Below, piece by piece: positions 25,328-33,468 of a stretch of 64,000 nt of DNA (positions are counted from its first letter, which is position 1; the number at the start of each line of letters is the position of its first letter). Made by a program: the position numbers and the translations under genes. A model generated the notes under the pieces. The model saw nothing but the letters and a program-made list of their open reading frames with translations, made no database searches and was not told where the DNA came from. This DNA comes from Terriglobia bacterium (GTDB lineage: Bacteria > Acidobacteriota > Terriglobia > Bryobacterales > Bryobacteraceae): contig JANXYJ010000124.1 in assembly GCA_025350105.1 (NCBI GenBank), positions 25,587 through 89,586 of the forward strand, written 5' to 3'.

Positions 25328-26306
25328 GATCATCACTCGAACCCCATTGCGCATCTCTATTGGAGGTGGCGGGACGGATCTTCCGTCTTATTATTCCCAG
25401 TTCGGCGGATTTGTGGTGGCCGCCGCCATCACGCAATACATCTTTATCAGCCTGAACCGGATGTTTGGCGAAGGGTACTTGCTGAAGTACTCCGCGCTTG
25501 AAAATCCCAAGACACTGGACGAAATCCGTCATCCCATTTTTCGTGAGGTGCTGCGCCGCCATAACGGATCTGGATCACTCGAAATCGCCAGCCTGGCGGA
25601 CGTTCCCGCGGGCACGGGTTTAGGTTCCTCCGGCGCTTTCACGGTGGGTCTATTGCGGGCGCTGTTTGCCTATAAACGGCAGTATCTGCAAGCCGCCGTG
25701 GTGGCCGAGGAAGCCTGTAAGATTGAAATCGACGTCCTGCATCAACCGGTGGGCAAGCAGGATCAGTACATCGCCGCTTATGGCGGCATGGTGTGTTTTG
25801 AGTTCCATCCCGATGGCACCGTCACGGCCAAGCCCTTAAATGTATCGAGCGAAACCCTGCTCGATCTGGAACACAATCTTTTGATGTTCTTCACCGGCTA
25901 TTCGCGCAACGCGGCGGAAGTCCTGGACGACCAGAAGCAGCGCACTGTGAAGTGCGATAGCGGGATGATCGACAATCTGCACTACACCAAGCAACTGGGC
26001 CTGCGCGCCAGAGCGATTCTGGAAGCCGGCAAAACCCGCGAGTATGGCGAACTGATGCATGAACATTGGGAACACAAACGAACCCGTTCCCAGGGCATGA
26101 CCAATCCGCGCATCGATCACTGGTATGAAACCGGTTTGGCCAATGGCGCGGTGGGCGGAAAACTGGTGGGCGCTGGGGGCGGCGGCTATCTGTTGTTCTA
26201 TGCGGAGGACCCTATGAAGCTGCGCCGCGCCATGGCGGCCGAAGGGTTGACCGAACTGCGCTTCCGCTTCGATCACGACGGGTCGACGGTGTTGGTGAGG
26301 GATTAA
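25326..26306 (+). CDS. hddA: GHMP kinase, D-glycero-D-manno-heptose 7-phosphate kinase type
   Basis: A 326-residue GHMP-family sugar kinase. It starts at ATG 25326 with the family opening MIITRTPLRISIGGGGTDLP and carries the glycine-rich ATP loop DVPAGTGLGSSGAFTVGLL near residue 97 and the third motif GGKLVGAGGGGYLL near the C-terminus. HddA phosphorylates heptose 7-phosphate to the 1,7-bisphosphate on the way to GDP-heptose. The neighbouring GmhA-like isomerase, GmhB-like phosphatase and nucleotidyltransferase support this over a fucokinase or galactokinase role. First gene of a cluster running to 33418. Confidence 0.87.
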   Translation: MIITRTPLRISIGGGGTDLPSYYSQFGGFVVAAAITQYIFISLNRMFGEGYLLKYSALENPKTLDEIRHPIFREVLRRHNGSGSLEIASLADVPAGTGLGSSGAFTVGLLRALFAYKRQYLQAAVVAEEACKIEIDVLHQPVGKQDQYIAAYGGMVCFEFHPDGTVTAKPLNVSSETLLDLEHNLLMFFTGYSRNAAEVLDDQKQRTVKCDSGMIDNLHYTKQLGLRARAILEAGKTREYGELMHEHWEHKRTRSQGMTNPRIDHWYETGLANGAVGGKLVGAGGGGYLLFYAEDPMKLRRAMAAEGLTELRFRFDHDGSTVLVRD

Positions 26307-26307
26307 C

Positions 26308-28437
26308 TTGGCGACACTAACCTCCCCATCCATGCAAAATCAGTGCGTCATACTGGCCGGCGGCTTGGGCACGCGCATGCGGCCCGTCACGCAGACCATG
26401 CCCAAATCGATGCTTCCCGCCGCAGGCAAACCGTTTGTGCATTATCAGCTGGAATGGCTGGCGGCGCAGGGCGTCTCAAGCGTTGTGTTTTGCATAGGCT
26501 ATCGCGGCAATGCCATTCGCGAATTCGTGGGCGATGGCCACGCCTGGGGGCTGAGTGTTGCCTACTCCGACGAAGGCAACCAGTTGCTGGGAACCGCGGG
26601 CGCCTTGCGTTTGGCGCTGGAAAACGGCCTGTTGGCGGAGACATTCGCCGTACTGTACGGCGATTCGTTCCTGAATATTTCGCTGCCCGCTTTGCGCGCG
26701 CGTTTTGAGGAAAGCGCCATGCCTGCCTTGATGGCGGTATTGCGCAACGACAATCAGTGGGACCACAGTAACGTAATTTACGAAGGCGATAGCGGCCGCG
26801 TGGTGCTCTACGACAAGACCGGCCGCGACCCACGTTCGGGTTGGATGCACTACATCGACTATGGCGTTTCGATGTTTACGCGGGCGGTGATTGCCCGGCA
26901 TGTTCCGGCGGGTGAAGCCAGCGATCTGGCTCCGCTGTTGCATCGCCTGAGCCTCGAAGGACGGCTGGCTGGCTTCGAGGCAACCGAGCGTTTCTATGAA
27001 GTCGGTTCGCCACAGGGAATGCATGATTTTGAGCAGTATTTGCAATCACAACCGCAGGCCCCGGCAGTCCACACGGCCCGCCGCGAACACGTCACCGGCA
27101 TTCTGGGCGGCGGCCTTGCGGGCCTCACCGTGGCGGCGCATCTCAACACGGAATCGGAAGTCCTCGAAAGCAGCGACCGCCCGGGCGGCCATTGCCAAAG
27201 CGTGGTTGAAGAAGGCTTCACCTACGACGCCGGTGGTCCGCACATCATGTTTTCGCGCAATCAGCAGACCCTGGACTTCATGGTCTCGCTGCTGGGAGGC
27301 AATGTTTATAAGGGCCGGCGCAACAATAAGGTCTACTACAAAGACCGGTATGTAAAGTACCCCTTCGAAAACGGGCTGTTTGATTTGGACCCGCAGGATC
27401 GCTTTGAGTGCCTGTATCACTATATTAAGAACGATCATCCTACGCCCAAAAATTTCAAAGAATGGATGTATCACACCTTCGGCACCGGCCTGACTGAAAA
27501 GTATCTGCTGCCCTATAACGAAAAGATCTGGAATGTGGCCGCGGACCAGATGAGCCTGGATTGGGTAGAAGGCCGCGTGCCCCGTCCGCCGGTGGAAGAC
27601 GTGATCAAAGCAGCGGTAGGCGTGAATACCGAAGGCTACACGCATCAATTGCATTTTTTCTATCCCGAACGCGGAGGCATCGAAGCGTTGCCCCAGGGCA
27701 TGGCCGCGCGGGTGAAAAATATTCAGACCGGGTTTGAAATTTCGCGCGTGCAAAAGACGAATGACGGTTGGCTGGTGGGCAATGGGAACAACGGAAATGA
27801 CGAGCGGCATTATGAACAGATTGTTTCCACCATTCCTTTGCACGAAATGGCCAACATCGTCGAAGGCGTGCCGCAGGAAATCAAACAGTGCGTGAAAGCG
27901 CTGCGTTACAACTCCCTTTTCACGGTGACCATTGGCCTGGCCAGCGAAAAGCTGCCGGATTACAGCGCCATTTACGTTCCCGATCCCAAAGTTCCGTTCC
28001 ATCGTTTGTCTTTTCCGGGCTTATTCAGTCCGCACAACGTTCCCCAAGGGCAATCTCTCGTGCAGGCGGAAATTACCGCCAATGAAGGCGACGGATTCTG
28101 GGAACTGGACGCCGCCGAGGTGCTGCGCCGCGTCATTTCGGGCCTGGAAGATATGGGTCTGGTGAAGCGCAGCGACATCTGTTACTCCAAAGTGATCCGC
28201 ACCAAATATGGCTATGTGGTGCAGGACTTCGCGTATCGCCAGTCGCTCGAAAAAGCCAAGAACTATTTCGCCGGGCTTGGCATATCGCTGTGCGGCCGTG
28301 GCGCGGAGTTTGAGTACATCAACATGGACCAATGCATTGAGCGCGGTATCAAAGTGGCGAATACTCTGAACCAAGTGAATGCGAATCCGGCGAACCCAAA
28401 TCTGCCCGGGCCTGAGCTGGCGTTGGCTGGACACTAA
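26308..28437 (+). CDS. Fusion of a sugar-1-phosphate nucleotidyltransferase and a UGM-like flavoprotein
   Basis: The 709-residue product joins two enzymes that are normally separate. Residues about 10-245 are a nucleotidyltransferase with CVILAGGLGTRMRPVT, the MPKSMLP substrate-binding block, VLYGDSFLNI and FYEVGSPQGMHDFE, of the HddC/GmhD type. After a short linker, residues about 265-695 form an FAD protein with TGILGGGLAGLTVAAHL, GGHCQSV, FTYDAGGPHIMFSRN, RYVKYPFENGLFDL, EKYLLPYNEKIWN and PERGGIEALPQGM, resembling UDP-galactopyranose-mutase/protoporphyrinogen-oxidase-like proteins of polysaccharide clusters. The TTG at 26308 has GAGG 7 nt upstream; ATG 26332 is an alternative start. The junction has no stop or frame change. 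Function of the flavin half is unknown. Confidence 0.85.
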   Translation: MATLTSPSMQNQCVILAGGLGTRMRPVTQTMPKSMLPAAGKPFVHYQLEWLAAQGVSSVVFCIGYRGNAIREFVGDGHAWGLSVAYSDEGNQLLGTAGALRLALENGLLAETFAVLYGDSFLNISLPALRARFEESAMPALMAVLRNDNQWDHSNVIYEGDSGRVVLYDKTGRDPRSGWMHYIDYGVSMFTRAVIARHVPAGEASDLAPLLHRLSLEGRLAGFEATERFYEVGSPQGMHDFEQYLQSQPQAPAVHTARREHVTGILGGGLAGLTVAAHLNTESEVLESSDRPGGHCQSVVEEGFTYDAGGPHIMFSRNQQTLDFMVSLLGGNVYKGRRNNKVYYKDRYVKYPFENGLFDLDPQDRFECLYHYIKNDHPTPKNFKEWMYHTFGTGLTEKYLLPYNEKIWNVAADQMSLDWVEGRVPRPPVEDVIKAAVGVNTEGYTHQLHFFYPERGGIEALPQGMAARVKNIQTGFEISRVQKTNDGWLVGNGNNGNDERHYEQIVSTIPLHEMANIVEGVPQEIKQCVKALRYNSLFTVTIGLASEKLPDYSAIYVPDPKVPFHRLSFPGLFSPHNVPQGQSLVQAEITANEGDGFWELDAAEVLRRVISGLEDMGLVKRSDICYSKVIRTKYGYVVQDFAYRQSLEKAKNYFAGLGISLCGRGAEFEYINMDQCIERGIKVANTLNQVNANPANPNLPGPELALAGH

Positions 28438-28440
28438 ACC

Positions 28441-29154
28441 ATGCCAGCCCTTACGGTTGCCATGATCACGCTGAACGAAGCCCAGGCCGTGGCGAAAGTC
28501 ATCGACGAAATTCGCACGGCGCTGAAGGAAAACGCGATGGACGCCGAGATTCTCATCATCGATAGCAGCACGGATCAAACAGCCCAGATTGCCGAAGCCA
28601 AAGGCGCCAGAGTGGTCCGCCAGTTTCCGCCGCAAGGCTACGGCAACGCTATGGCGCGGGCATTGCTGGAAGCGCGCGGGGATGTGGTGGTCACGCTCGA
28701 TTGCGACGATACCTATCCAACCGAGAAAATTCTGGAATTGGCCTCTATGGTTCAAAGCGGCAACTACGACATTGTGAACGCGTCGCGGCTGGAACGCCGC
28801 CCCGCCGCGATGCCGTATCCCAACTATTTGGCCAACTGGTTATTCGCTTTCACTTCCTATTTGGTGTTGGGCGTGAAAACGACCGACGTCCATTCCGGCA
28901 TGCGCGCCTATCGCCGCAGCTTGTTGCATGCGGTCAGCTTCGATCCGCGTGGCCCCGCGCTTCCGGTGGACTTGCTGCTCAAGCCCGCCTTGTTGGGCTA
29001 TCGCCTGGCAGAAGTGTTTATCCCGTACCGTGATCGCATCGGTAACACCACGCTGCACCGTTGGAGCTCCACCTGGTGGACCTTCAAACGCATTTTTCGC
29101 CTGCTGCCCCTGCGTTTTGCCGGCCCTAGCCACCGCCCCGTAACCGTCCCGTAG
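28441..29154 (+). CDS. Family 2 glycosyltransferase
   Basis: A 237-residue GT-A fold glycosyltransferase close to dolichol-phosphate-mannose-synthase-like enzymes. It opens with LTVAMITLNEAQAVAKVIDE and has the nucleotide-binding acidic pairs ILIIDSSTDQT and TLDCDDTYP, then HSGMRAYRRS and a C-terminal RIGNTTLHRWSSTWWTFKRI. The ANWLFAFTSYLVLG segment may associate with the membrane. It starts 3 nt after the fusion gene and is probably in the same operon. A transfer step in surface polysaccharide or glycolipid assembly is likely. Confidence 0.88.
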   Translation: MPALTVAMITLNEAQAVAKVIDEIRTALKENAMDAEILIIDSSTDQTAQIAEAKGARVVRQFPPQGYGNAMARALLEARGDVVVTLDCDDTYPTEKILELASMVQSGNYDIVNASRLERRPAAMPYPNYLANWLFAFTSYLVLGVKTTDVHSGMRAYRRSLLHAVSFDPRGPALPVDLLLKPALLGYRLAEVFIPYRDRIGNTTLHRWSSTWWTFKRIFRLLPLRFAGPSHRPVTVP

Positions 29155-29289
29155 CCTCAGGCGATAGGGGCCAATCGCCGGCGGCGATACGGGTTAGGGT
29201 TTCGTCCGCAAAAGCGCTGCTTCCGCTCTATTGTTTCCTGCGCCCGGTGCCGATTTCTGCTCTTGAGAAGCGAAATCTAGAACCAGTAG

Positions 29290-30075
29290 ATGCAAGCGGC
29301 GGCGGAAACCATGGGCTCTTTTACCAGCACCTTTCTTGATGAAACCAGGCAGATCCTCGAGCAAATCGATCACCATTCCATCGAACGGATGGCGCGCGGC
29401 CTGGGCCAGGTGCGCGATGCCGGCGGGCGCTTGTTCATCCTCGGTGTCGGCGGCTCCGCCGGTCATGCTGGCCATGCGGTGAACGACTTCCGCAAGATCT
29501 GCAACTTCGAAGCGTACGCACCCACGGACAACGTCAGCGAACTCACCGCTCGCATCAACGATGAAGGATGGGACACCTGCTACGCCAACTGGCTGTCGGC
29601 CTCGCGCATGTCGGCGAAGGACGCTGTGCTGGTTTTCTCCGTCGGTGGCGGCAATCGGGAAAAACAGGTTTCGGTAAATCTGGTGCGGGCGCTGGAAACC
29701 GCGCAACGGATCGGCGCGCGCATCTTCGGCATCGTCGGCCGTGATGGGGGTTTCACCCATCAGGTGGCCGACGCTTGCGCGGTGATTCCGGTGGTTAGTG
29801 CCGATCGCATCACGCCCCACACCGAAGGCATTTGCGCGGTGACCTGGCATCTGCTGGTCAGCCATCCCGCGCTGCAGTCTGCGCCCACCAAATGGGAATC
29901 GGTGAGCTTGCAAGGACTAGCCGAAGTGACACTGGCTGGCGCGGGAGAAGCGGATGCGCAATCAAACCATGTCGAGGCCAAATCCAGCCATGTCGAGGCC
30001 AAATCCAGCCGGGTGGAGGCCAAATCCAGCCGGGTGGAGGCGAAATCAAGCCGGGTGGAGGCGAAATCAAAATGA
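29290..30075 (+). CDS. gmhA: SIS-domain sugar isomerase, GmhA-like, with a heptad-repeat tail
   Basis: Residues about 10-220 form an SIS domain like sedoheptulose-7-phosphate isomerase: LFILGVGGSAGHAGHAVNDF, VFSVGGGNREKQVSVNLV, RIFGIVGRDGG and the DRITPHTEGICAVTWHLLV helix. The context (HddA and GmhB-like genes) supports production of heptose 7-phosphate. The last 36 residues are five 7-residue repeats of the type VEAKSSR encoded by a 21-bp DNA repeat, which is not part of the family. The ATG at 29290 is used; ATG 29311 (MGSFTSTF) is an alternative. The stop overlaps the epimerase start as ATGA. Confidence 0.83.
   Translation: MQAAAETMGSFTSTFLDETRQILEQIDHHSIERMARGLGQVRDAGGRLFILGVGGSAGHAGHAVNDFRKICNFEAYAPTDNVSELTARINDEGWDTCYANWLSASRMSAKDAVLVFSVGGGNREKQVSVNLVRALETAQRIGARIFGIVGRDGGFTHQVADACAVIPVVSADRITPHTEGICAVTWHLLVSHPALQSAPTKWESVSLQGLAEVTLAGAGEADAQSNHVEAKSSHVEAKSSRVEAKSSRVEAKSSRVEAKSK
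29965..30069. repeat. 21-bp tandem repeat (5 copies) at the 3' end of the isomerase gene
   Basis: Five head-to-tail 21-bp units encode heptads with core VEAK. The first two units read HVEAKSS and the last three RVEAKSS/K, with graded third-base changes consistent with stepwise duplication. The array ends two codons before the ORF terminates. Confidence 0.92.
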
Positions 30076-31130
30076 TGACCAACTCGCTCGGCAGCCTCAG
30101 CAGTGTGATGGAGCGGCCTTTGCCCGATCAACTGGACACCAAGGGGCGCACCTTTACCCGTTGGTTCATTGCCGGTGGCGCCGGGTTCATCGGCAGTCAC
30201 TTCACCGACCGGCTTTTGTCGGATCCCAAGGTCACGCGCGTGACGCTGTATGACAATTTTTCCTCCGGCCGTGAGTGGCATTACGAAAACCACCTGCATG
30301 ACGAACGTCTGCGTGTAGTGCGAGCGGACCTCAACGACGAACGCGCACTGAGAACCGCGATGAAGGATCACGACGCTGTGATTCATCTGGCCTCGAACCC
30401 GGATATCGCCCGTGCGGCAACTGACCCGGACATCGATTTCCGCGAAGGCACGGTCCTCACGCGGCAGGTGCTGGAAGCCATGCGCGTGAACGGTGTGGAA
30501 CGAATTCTGTACGCCTCCGGCAGCGGCGTTTATGGCGATCTGGGTGAGCATGAAGCGCAGGAAGATTACGGCCCGCTGTTGCCCATTTCCACTTACGGCG
30601 CCAGCAAACTGGCCGGCGAAGCCCTGATCAATTCCTATTGCTATATGTTCGGTCTTACTGGCTGCGCCTTCCGCTTCGGAAACGTGGTGGGCCCGCGACA
30701 GACACACGGAGTTGGTTTTGACTTCGTCCGCCAGCTCATCGTCAACTCGCATGAACTGCGCATTTTGGGGGACGGGACGCAAAGCAAGTCCTACATTCAC
30801 GTGGAGGATGTGGTGCAAGCAGTGATGCTGGCGCACGAAGTCAGCCATTCCGCGGCAAAAGCATTCCAGGTGTTTAATGTTGCCACCGGCGACTACATCA
30901 CGGTGAACGAAATCGGCCGGATCGCCGCGGAAACGCTGGGCTTGAATCCCGATCAGGTTCGCTTTGTGCACAGCGGAGGCAATCGTGGTTGGAAGGGCGA
31001 TGTTCCGGTGGTGCGTTTGGATACCGCGCGCATCCGCGCTACTGGTTGGACCTGCCAGCGCCCCACCGCCGAGGCTCTTCGCGATTCCATGTTGGCGCTG
31101 TTGGCCGACGCGCAGTTGGCGCGGCTCTAG
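30072..31130 (+). CDS. NAD-dependent epimerase/dehydratase (extended SDR)
   Basis: A 352-residue extended short-chain dehydrogenase. From the ATG at 30072, which overlaps the isomerase stop, a 30-residue lead-in precedes the Rossmann motif FIAGGAGFIGSHFTDRL. AVIHLASNPDI, YASGSGVYGD and the catalytic STYGASK follow. The C-terminal part has VVGPRQTHGVGFDFV and KSYIHVEDVVQAV. It belongs to the UDP-glucose 4-epimerase/GDP-sugar dehydratase group, but the substrate is open; a GDP-heptose is likely from context. A longer upstream frame reads the isomerase repeats out of frame and is rejected. Confidence 0.87.
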   Translation: MMTNSLGSLSSVMERPLPDQLDTKGRTFTRWFIAGGAGFIGSHFTDRLLSDPKVTRVTLYDNFSSGREWHYENHLHDERLRVVRADLNDERALRTAMKDHDAVIHLASNPDIARAATDPDIDFREGTVLTRQVLEAMRVNGVERILYASGSGVYGDLGEHEAQEDYGPLLPISTYGASKLAGEALINSYCYMFGLTGCAFRFGNVVGPRQTHGVGFDFVRQLIVNSHELRILGDGTQSKSYIHVEDVVQAVMLAHEVSHSAAKAFQVFNVATGDYITVNEIGRIAAETLGLNPDQVRFVHSGGNRGWKGDVPVVRLDTARIRATGWTCQRPTAEALRDSMLALLADAQLARL

Positions 31131-31136
31131 AAGAAC

Positions 31137-31733
31137 ATGTCGAGAACCAGACGCGCCATTTTTCTCGATCGCGACGGTGTGTTGAATCGCGCCGTTGTGC
31201 GCGAAGGCCGTCCTTATCCTCCGCAGAGTCTGGCGGAATTGGAATTGATGCCCGGCGCGCGGCTGGTTTGTGAGGCGTGGAAGCGCGCGGGTTTTGTGTT
31301 AATCATCGTCACCAATCAACCGGATGTAGCGCGCGGCGCACAATCGATTGAGGTGGTGAACGATATGAACCTCTGGCTGAAAAGCGAACTTGGCTTGGAC
31401 GATTGCCGGGTTTGCCCGCACGACGATTCCGCCTGCTGCCCCTGTCGCAAGCCGGAGCCGGGTTTGATCACCAGTGCTGCCCAGCAATGGCAGATTAATC
31501 TGCAAGAAAGTTTTATGCTCGGCGACCGTTGGCGCGACGTAGAAGCCGGGCGCCGCGCTGGGTGCCGGACGGTTTTCCTGGATTACGGCTACCACGAAAA
31601 GCGGCCCGCCGATGCTGACTACATCACGGCGAACTTATCGGAAGCGGCCGAATGGATTTTAGCGGCACCAATGCTGACTGAAGCAGGCAAGGACAACCAG
31701 ACTTATGAATACGCCCTACGGAATGAAAATTAA
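31137..31733 (+). CDS. gmhB: HAD phosphatase, D-glycero-D-manno-heptose 1,7-bisphosphate phosphatase type
   Basis: A 198-residue HAD-IIIA phosphatase. The nucleophile motif is AIFLDRDGVLN, the second motif is IIVTNQPDVARG, and a zinc-binding loop CRVCPHDDSACCPCRKP is as in GmhB. GDRWRDVEAGRRAG supplies the final acidic pair. GmhB removes the C7 phosphate from heptose 1,7-bisphosphate, the step between the HddA kinase and nucleotidyl transfer. It starts 6 nt after the epimerase and overlaps the next gene. Confidence 0.9.
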   Translation: MSRTRRAIFLDRDGVLNRAVVREGRPYPPQSLAELELMPGARLVCEAWKRAGFVLIIVTNQPDVARGAQSIEVVNDMNLWLKSELGLDDCRVCPHDDSACCPCRKPEPGLITSAAQQWQINLQESFMLGDRWRDVEAGRRAGCRTVFLDYGYHEKRPADADYITANLSEAAEWILAAPMLTEAGKDNQTYEYALRNEN

Positions 31734-32553
31734 GATTTTTGCCGATGGCGCCGACCTGGCGTCCATCCAAAAGCTGGCGGAGAATGCGTGGATTCAGGGC
31801 TTCACCACCAATCCCACGCTGATGCGCCAGGCCGGCGTCAGCAACTACGAAGCGTTCGCGCGCGAAGCCATCGCCCTGGTGGGCGGACGGCCCATTTCCT
31901 TTGAGGTCTTCTCCGACGATTTCAAGGAAATGGAACAGCAAGCCCTGCACATTGCAAGTTGGGGCGAAAATGTTTTCGTCAAAATCCCGGTCACCAACAC
32001 CAAGGGCGAAAGTGCGGACCAGTTGATCAAGTCGTTGGCGTCGCAACGGGTGAAGATGAACGTCACCGCGCTGATGACACTGGGCCAGGTGAAAGCCACG
32101 GCCGCCGCCCTGGCCGGCGCGCCCATGTCTTACGTTTCCGTTTTCGCCGGCCGCATCGCGGACACGGGACGCAACCCGGTTCCGCTGATGACGGAAGCCA
32201 TGAAAATCCTGCGCCCCTATCCGCACCTGCAATTGATCTGGGCCAGCCCGCGCGAATTGCTGAACCTGATTCAGGCCGATAACACCGGCTGCCACGTCAT
32301 CACCGTCACCCAGGATTTGCTCAAGAAACTGCCGTTCCTGGGCAAGGATCTGGACGAATTTTCGCTCGACACTGTGCGCATGTTCTATAACGACGCCCTC
32401 ACCGCCGGCTTTACGCTCGAAATGAAAGCCACCGAGAGCATTCACAATCTGGCCAGCACTTTGGCGCTTGAAGCCCCGCCCGTCACCACCAATAGTAATC
32501 ATGTTGCCACCGGTGATGAAGTTGCCGATCTGGTCCCCGTCAACGAGGCCTAA
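31705..32553 (+). CDS. Transaldolase-family protein
   Basis: A 282-residue TIM-barrel protein of the transaldolase/fructose-6-phosphate aldolase group. Visible markers are IFADGADLASI, GFTTNPTLMRQAG, the Schiff-base lysine in NVFVKIPVTNTKGE, NVTALMTLGQV and SVFAGRIADTG. Transaldolase interconverts sedoheptulose 7-phosphate, the precursor of all ADP/GDP-heptoses, so its place in this cluster may secure S7P supply; that is an inference. ATG 31705 overlaps the GmhB gene by 29 nt; ATG 31723 would shorten the overlap. Confidence 0.85.
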   Translation: MNTPYGMKIKIFADGADLASIQKLAENAWIQGFTTNPTLMRQAGVSNYEAFAREAIALVGGRPISFEVFSDDFKEMEQQALHIASWGENVFVKIPVTNTKGESADQLIKSLASQRVKMNVTALMTLGQVKATAAALAGAPMSYVSVFAGRIADTGRNPVPLMTEAMKILRPYPHLQLIWASPRELLNLIQADNTGCHVITVTQDLLKKLPFLGKDLDEFSLDTVRMFYNDALTAGFTLEMKATESIHNLASTLALEAPPVTTNSNHVATGDEVADLVPVNEA

Positions 32554-32566
32554 AGACCCAGCACCG

Positions 32567-33418
32567 ATGCAAACGCAGCCGACATCCGAGCCAGCACCAG
32601 CGCCCACGTCTAAGCCAGATGGCTCGCCTTTGAACGCGCTCAGTCTTGCAATGGCCCAGGCAAGCCAGGCTGCGGCGCCGGCGGAGCAACGTCCCTATTT
32701 TGAAATCGCGAATCTGGAATTGCCCATCATTTTAGATGGGTTGCCCAAGAACCTGCGCGTGCTGGATGTGGGTTGCGGTTCCGGCGTGCATGGAGCGGAA
32801 CTCGCACGGATTCACGCGCACCGCGTTACCGGCGTGGATCTCTCAGTCCCATCCATCCACCGCGCCAGCGCGCGCCTGTCGGCTGCGCACGTGGCCGACG
32901 TCACCCGGCCGCAAGATTATCCTTTTCCAGGCGGCTTCGACGTAATCGTTTTCTCCGATCTGCTAGAGCACATGACGGATCCCGATGCCGTACTGGCCGC
33001 TCATCTGAAGCTGCTGAAACCCGGCGGATCGGTTTTGATCTCCCTGCCCAACGTCGCCATCTGGAACGTTCGGCTGTCGCTCTTGTTTGGCAACTTTCGA
33101 TACAGCGAAACAGGCACGCTGGACCGCACTCACCTGCGCTTCTTTACGCGCGGCACTTTTCACGAACTGCTGGCAAACGCCGGGCTGCGCGAGCAACGCA
33201 CACGCATCACGCCCGGCCTGATTCGGCCGCTGGTGCCTATCATCAAACGATTCTATGGCAAGCCCAACGCCACCGGTGACTCGTCCAGCATCATGGAATC
33301 GGCGCCGTATCGTTTCTACTGCCAGTGGCTGTATCCAGTGGAGCGCTTTCTGTGTTCCTTGTGGCCAGGGCTGTTGGCGTTTCAGTTCGTGAGCCTTTGC
33401 AGGAAGCAAGACGCCTAA
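32567..33418 (+). CDS. Class I SAM-dependent methyltransferase
   Basis: From the ATG at 32567 the product has 283 residues. A proline/alanine-rich lead-in of about 45 residues precedes a methyltransferase core with LRVLDVGCGSGVHGAELA (SAM loop), VTGVDLS, DVIVFSDLLEHMTDP and LLKPGGSVLISLPN. A start inside the preceding gene at 32468 is possible but less likely. It is the last gene of the heptose cluster; O-methylation of a heptose or glycan is a reasonable but unproven role. No transmembrane segment is clear. Confidence 0.85.
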   Translation: MQTQPTSEPAPAPTSKPDGSPLNALSLAMAQASQAAAPAEQRPYFEIANLELPIILDGLPKNLRVLDVGCGSGVHGAELARIHAHRVTGVDLSVPSIHRASARLSAAHVADVTRPQDYPFPGGFDVIVFSDLLEHMTDPDAVLAAHLKLLKPGGSVLISLPNVAIWNVRLSLLFGNFRYSETGTLDRTHLRFFTRGTFHELLANAGLREQRTRITPGLIRPLVPIIKRFYGKPNATGDSSSIMESAPYRFYCQWLYPVERFLCSLWPGLLAFQFVSLCRKQDA

Positions 33419-33468
33419 GAAGCCACATTCGAAAAACAAGCTGGGCAGTAGGGTGTAAGATTGCTTCG

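Noticed and set aside
29832..30071. N-terminal extension of the epimerase
   Set aside because: It would read the isomerase repeat out of frame as GGGEIK-like sequence; the ATG at 30072 overlaps the upstream stop and leads directly into the Rossmann domain.
29760..30971. Long minus-strand ORF opposite the isomerase and epimerase genes
   Set aside because: It is the mirror of two well-supported plus-strand genes, and its protein is full of His/Arg/Gly antisense-type sequence with no domain.
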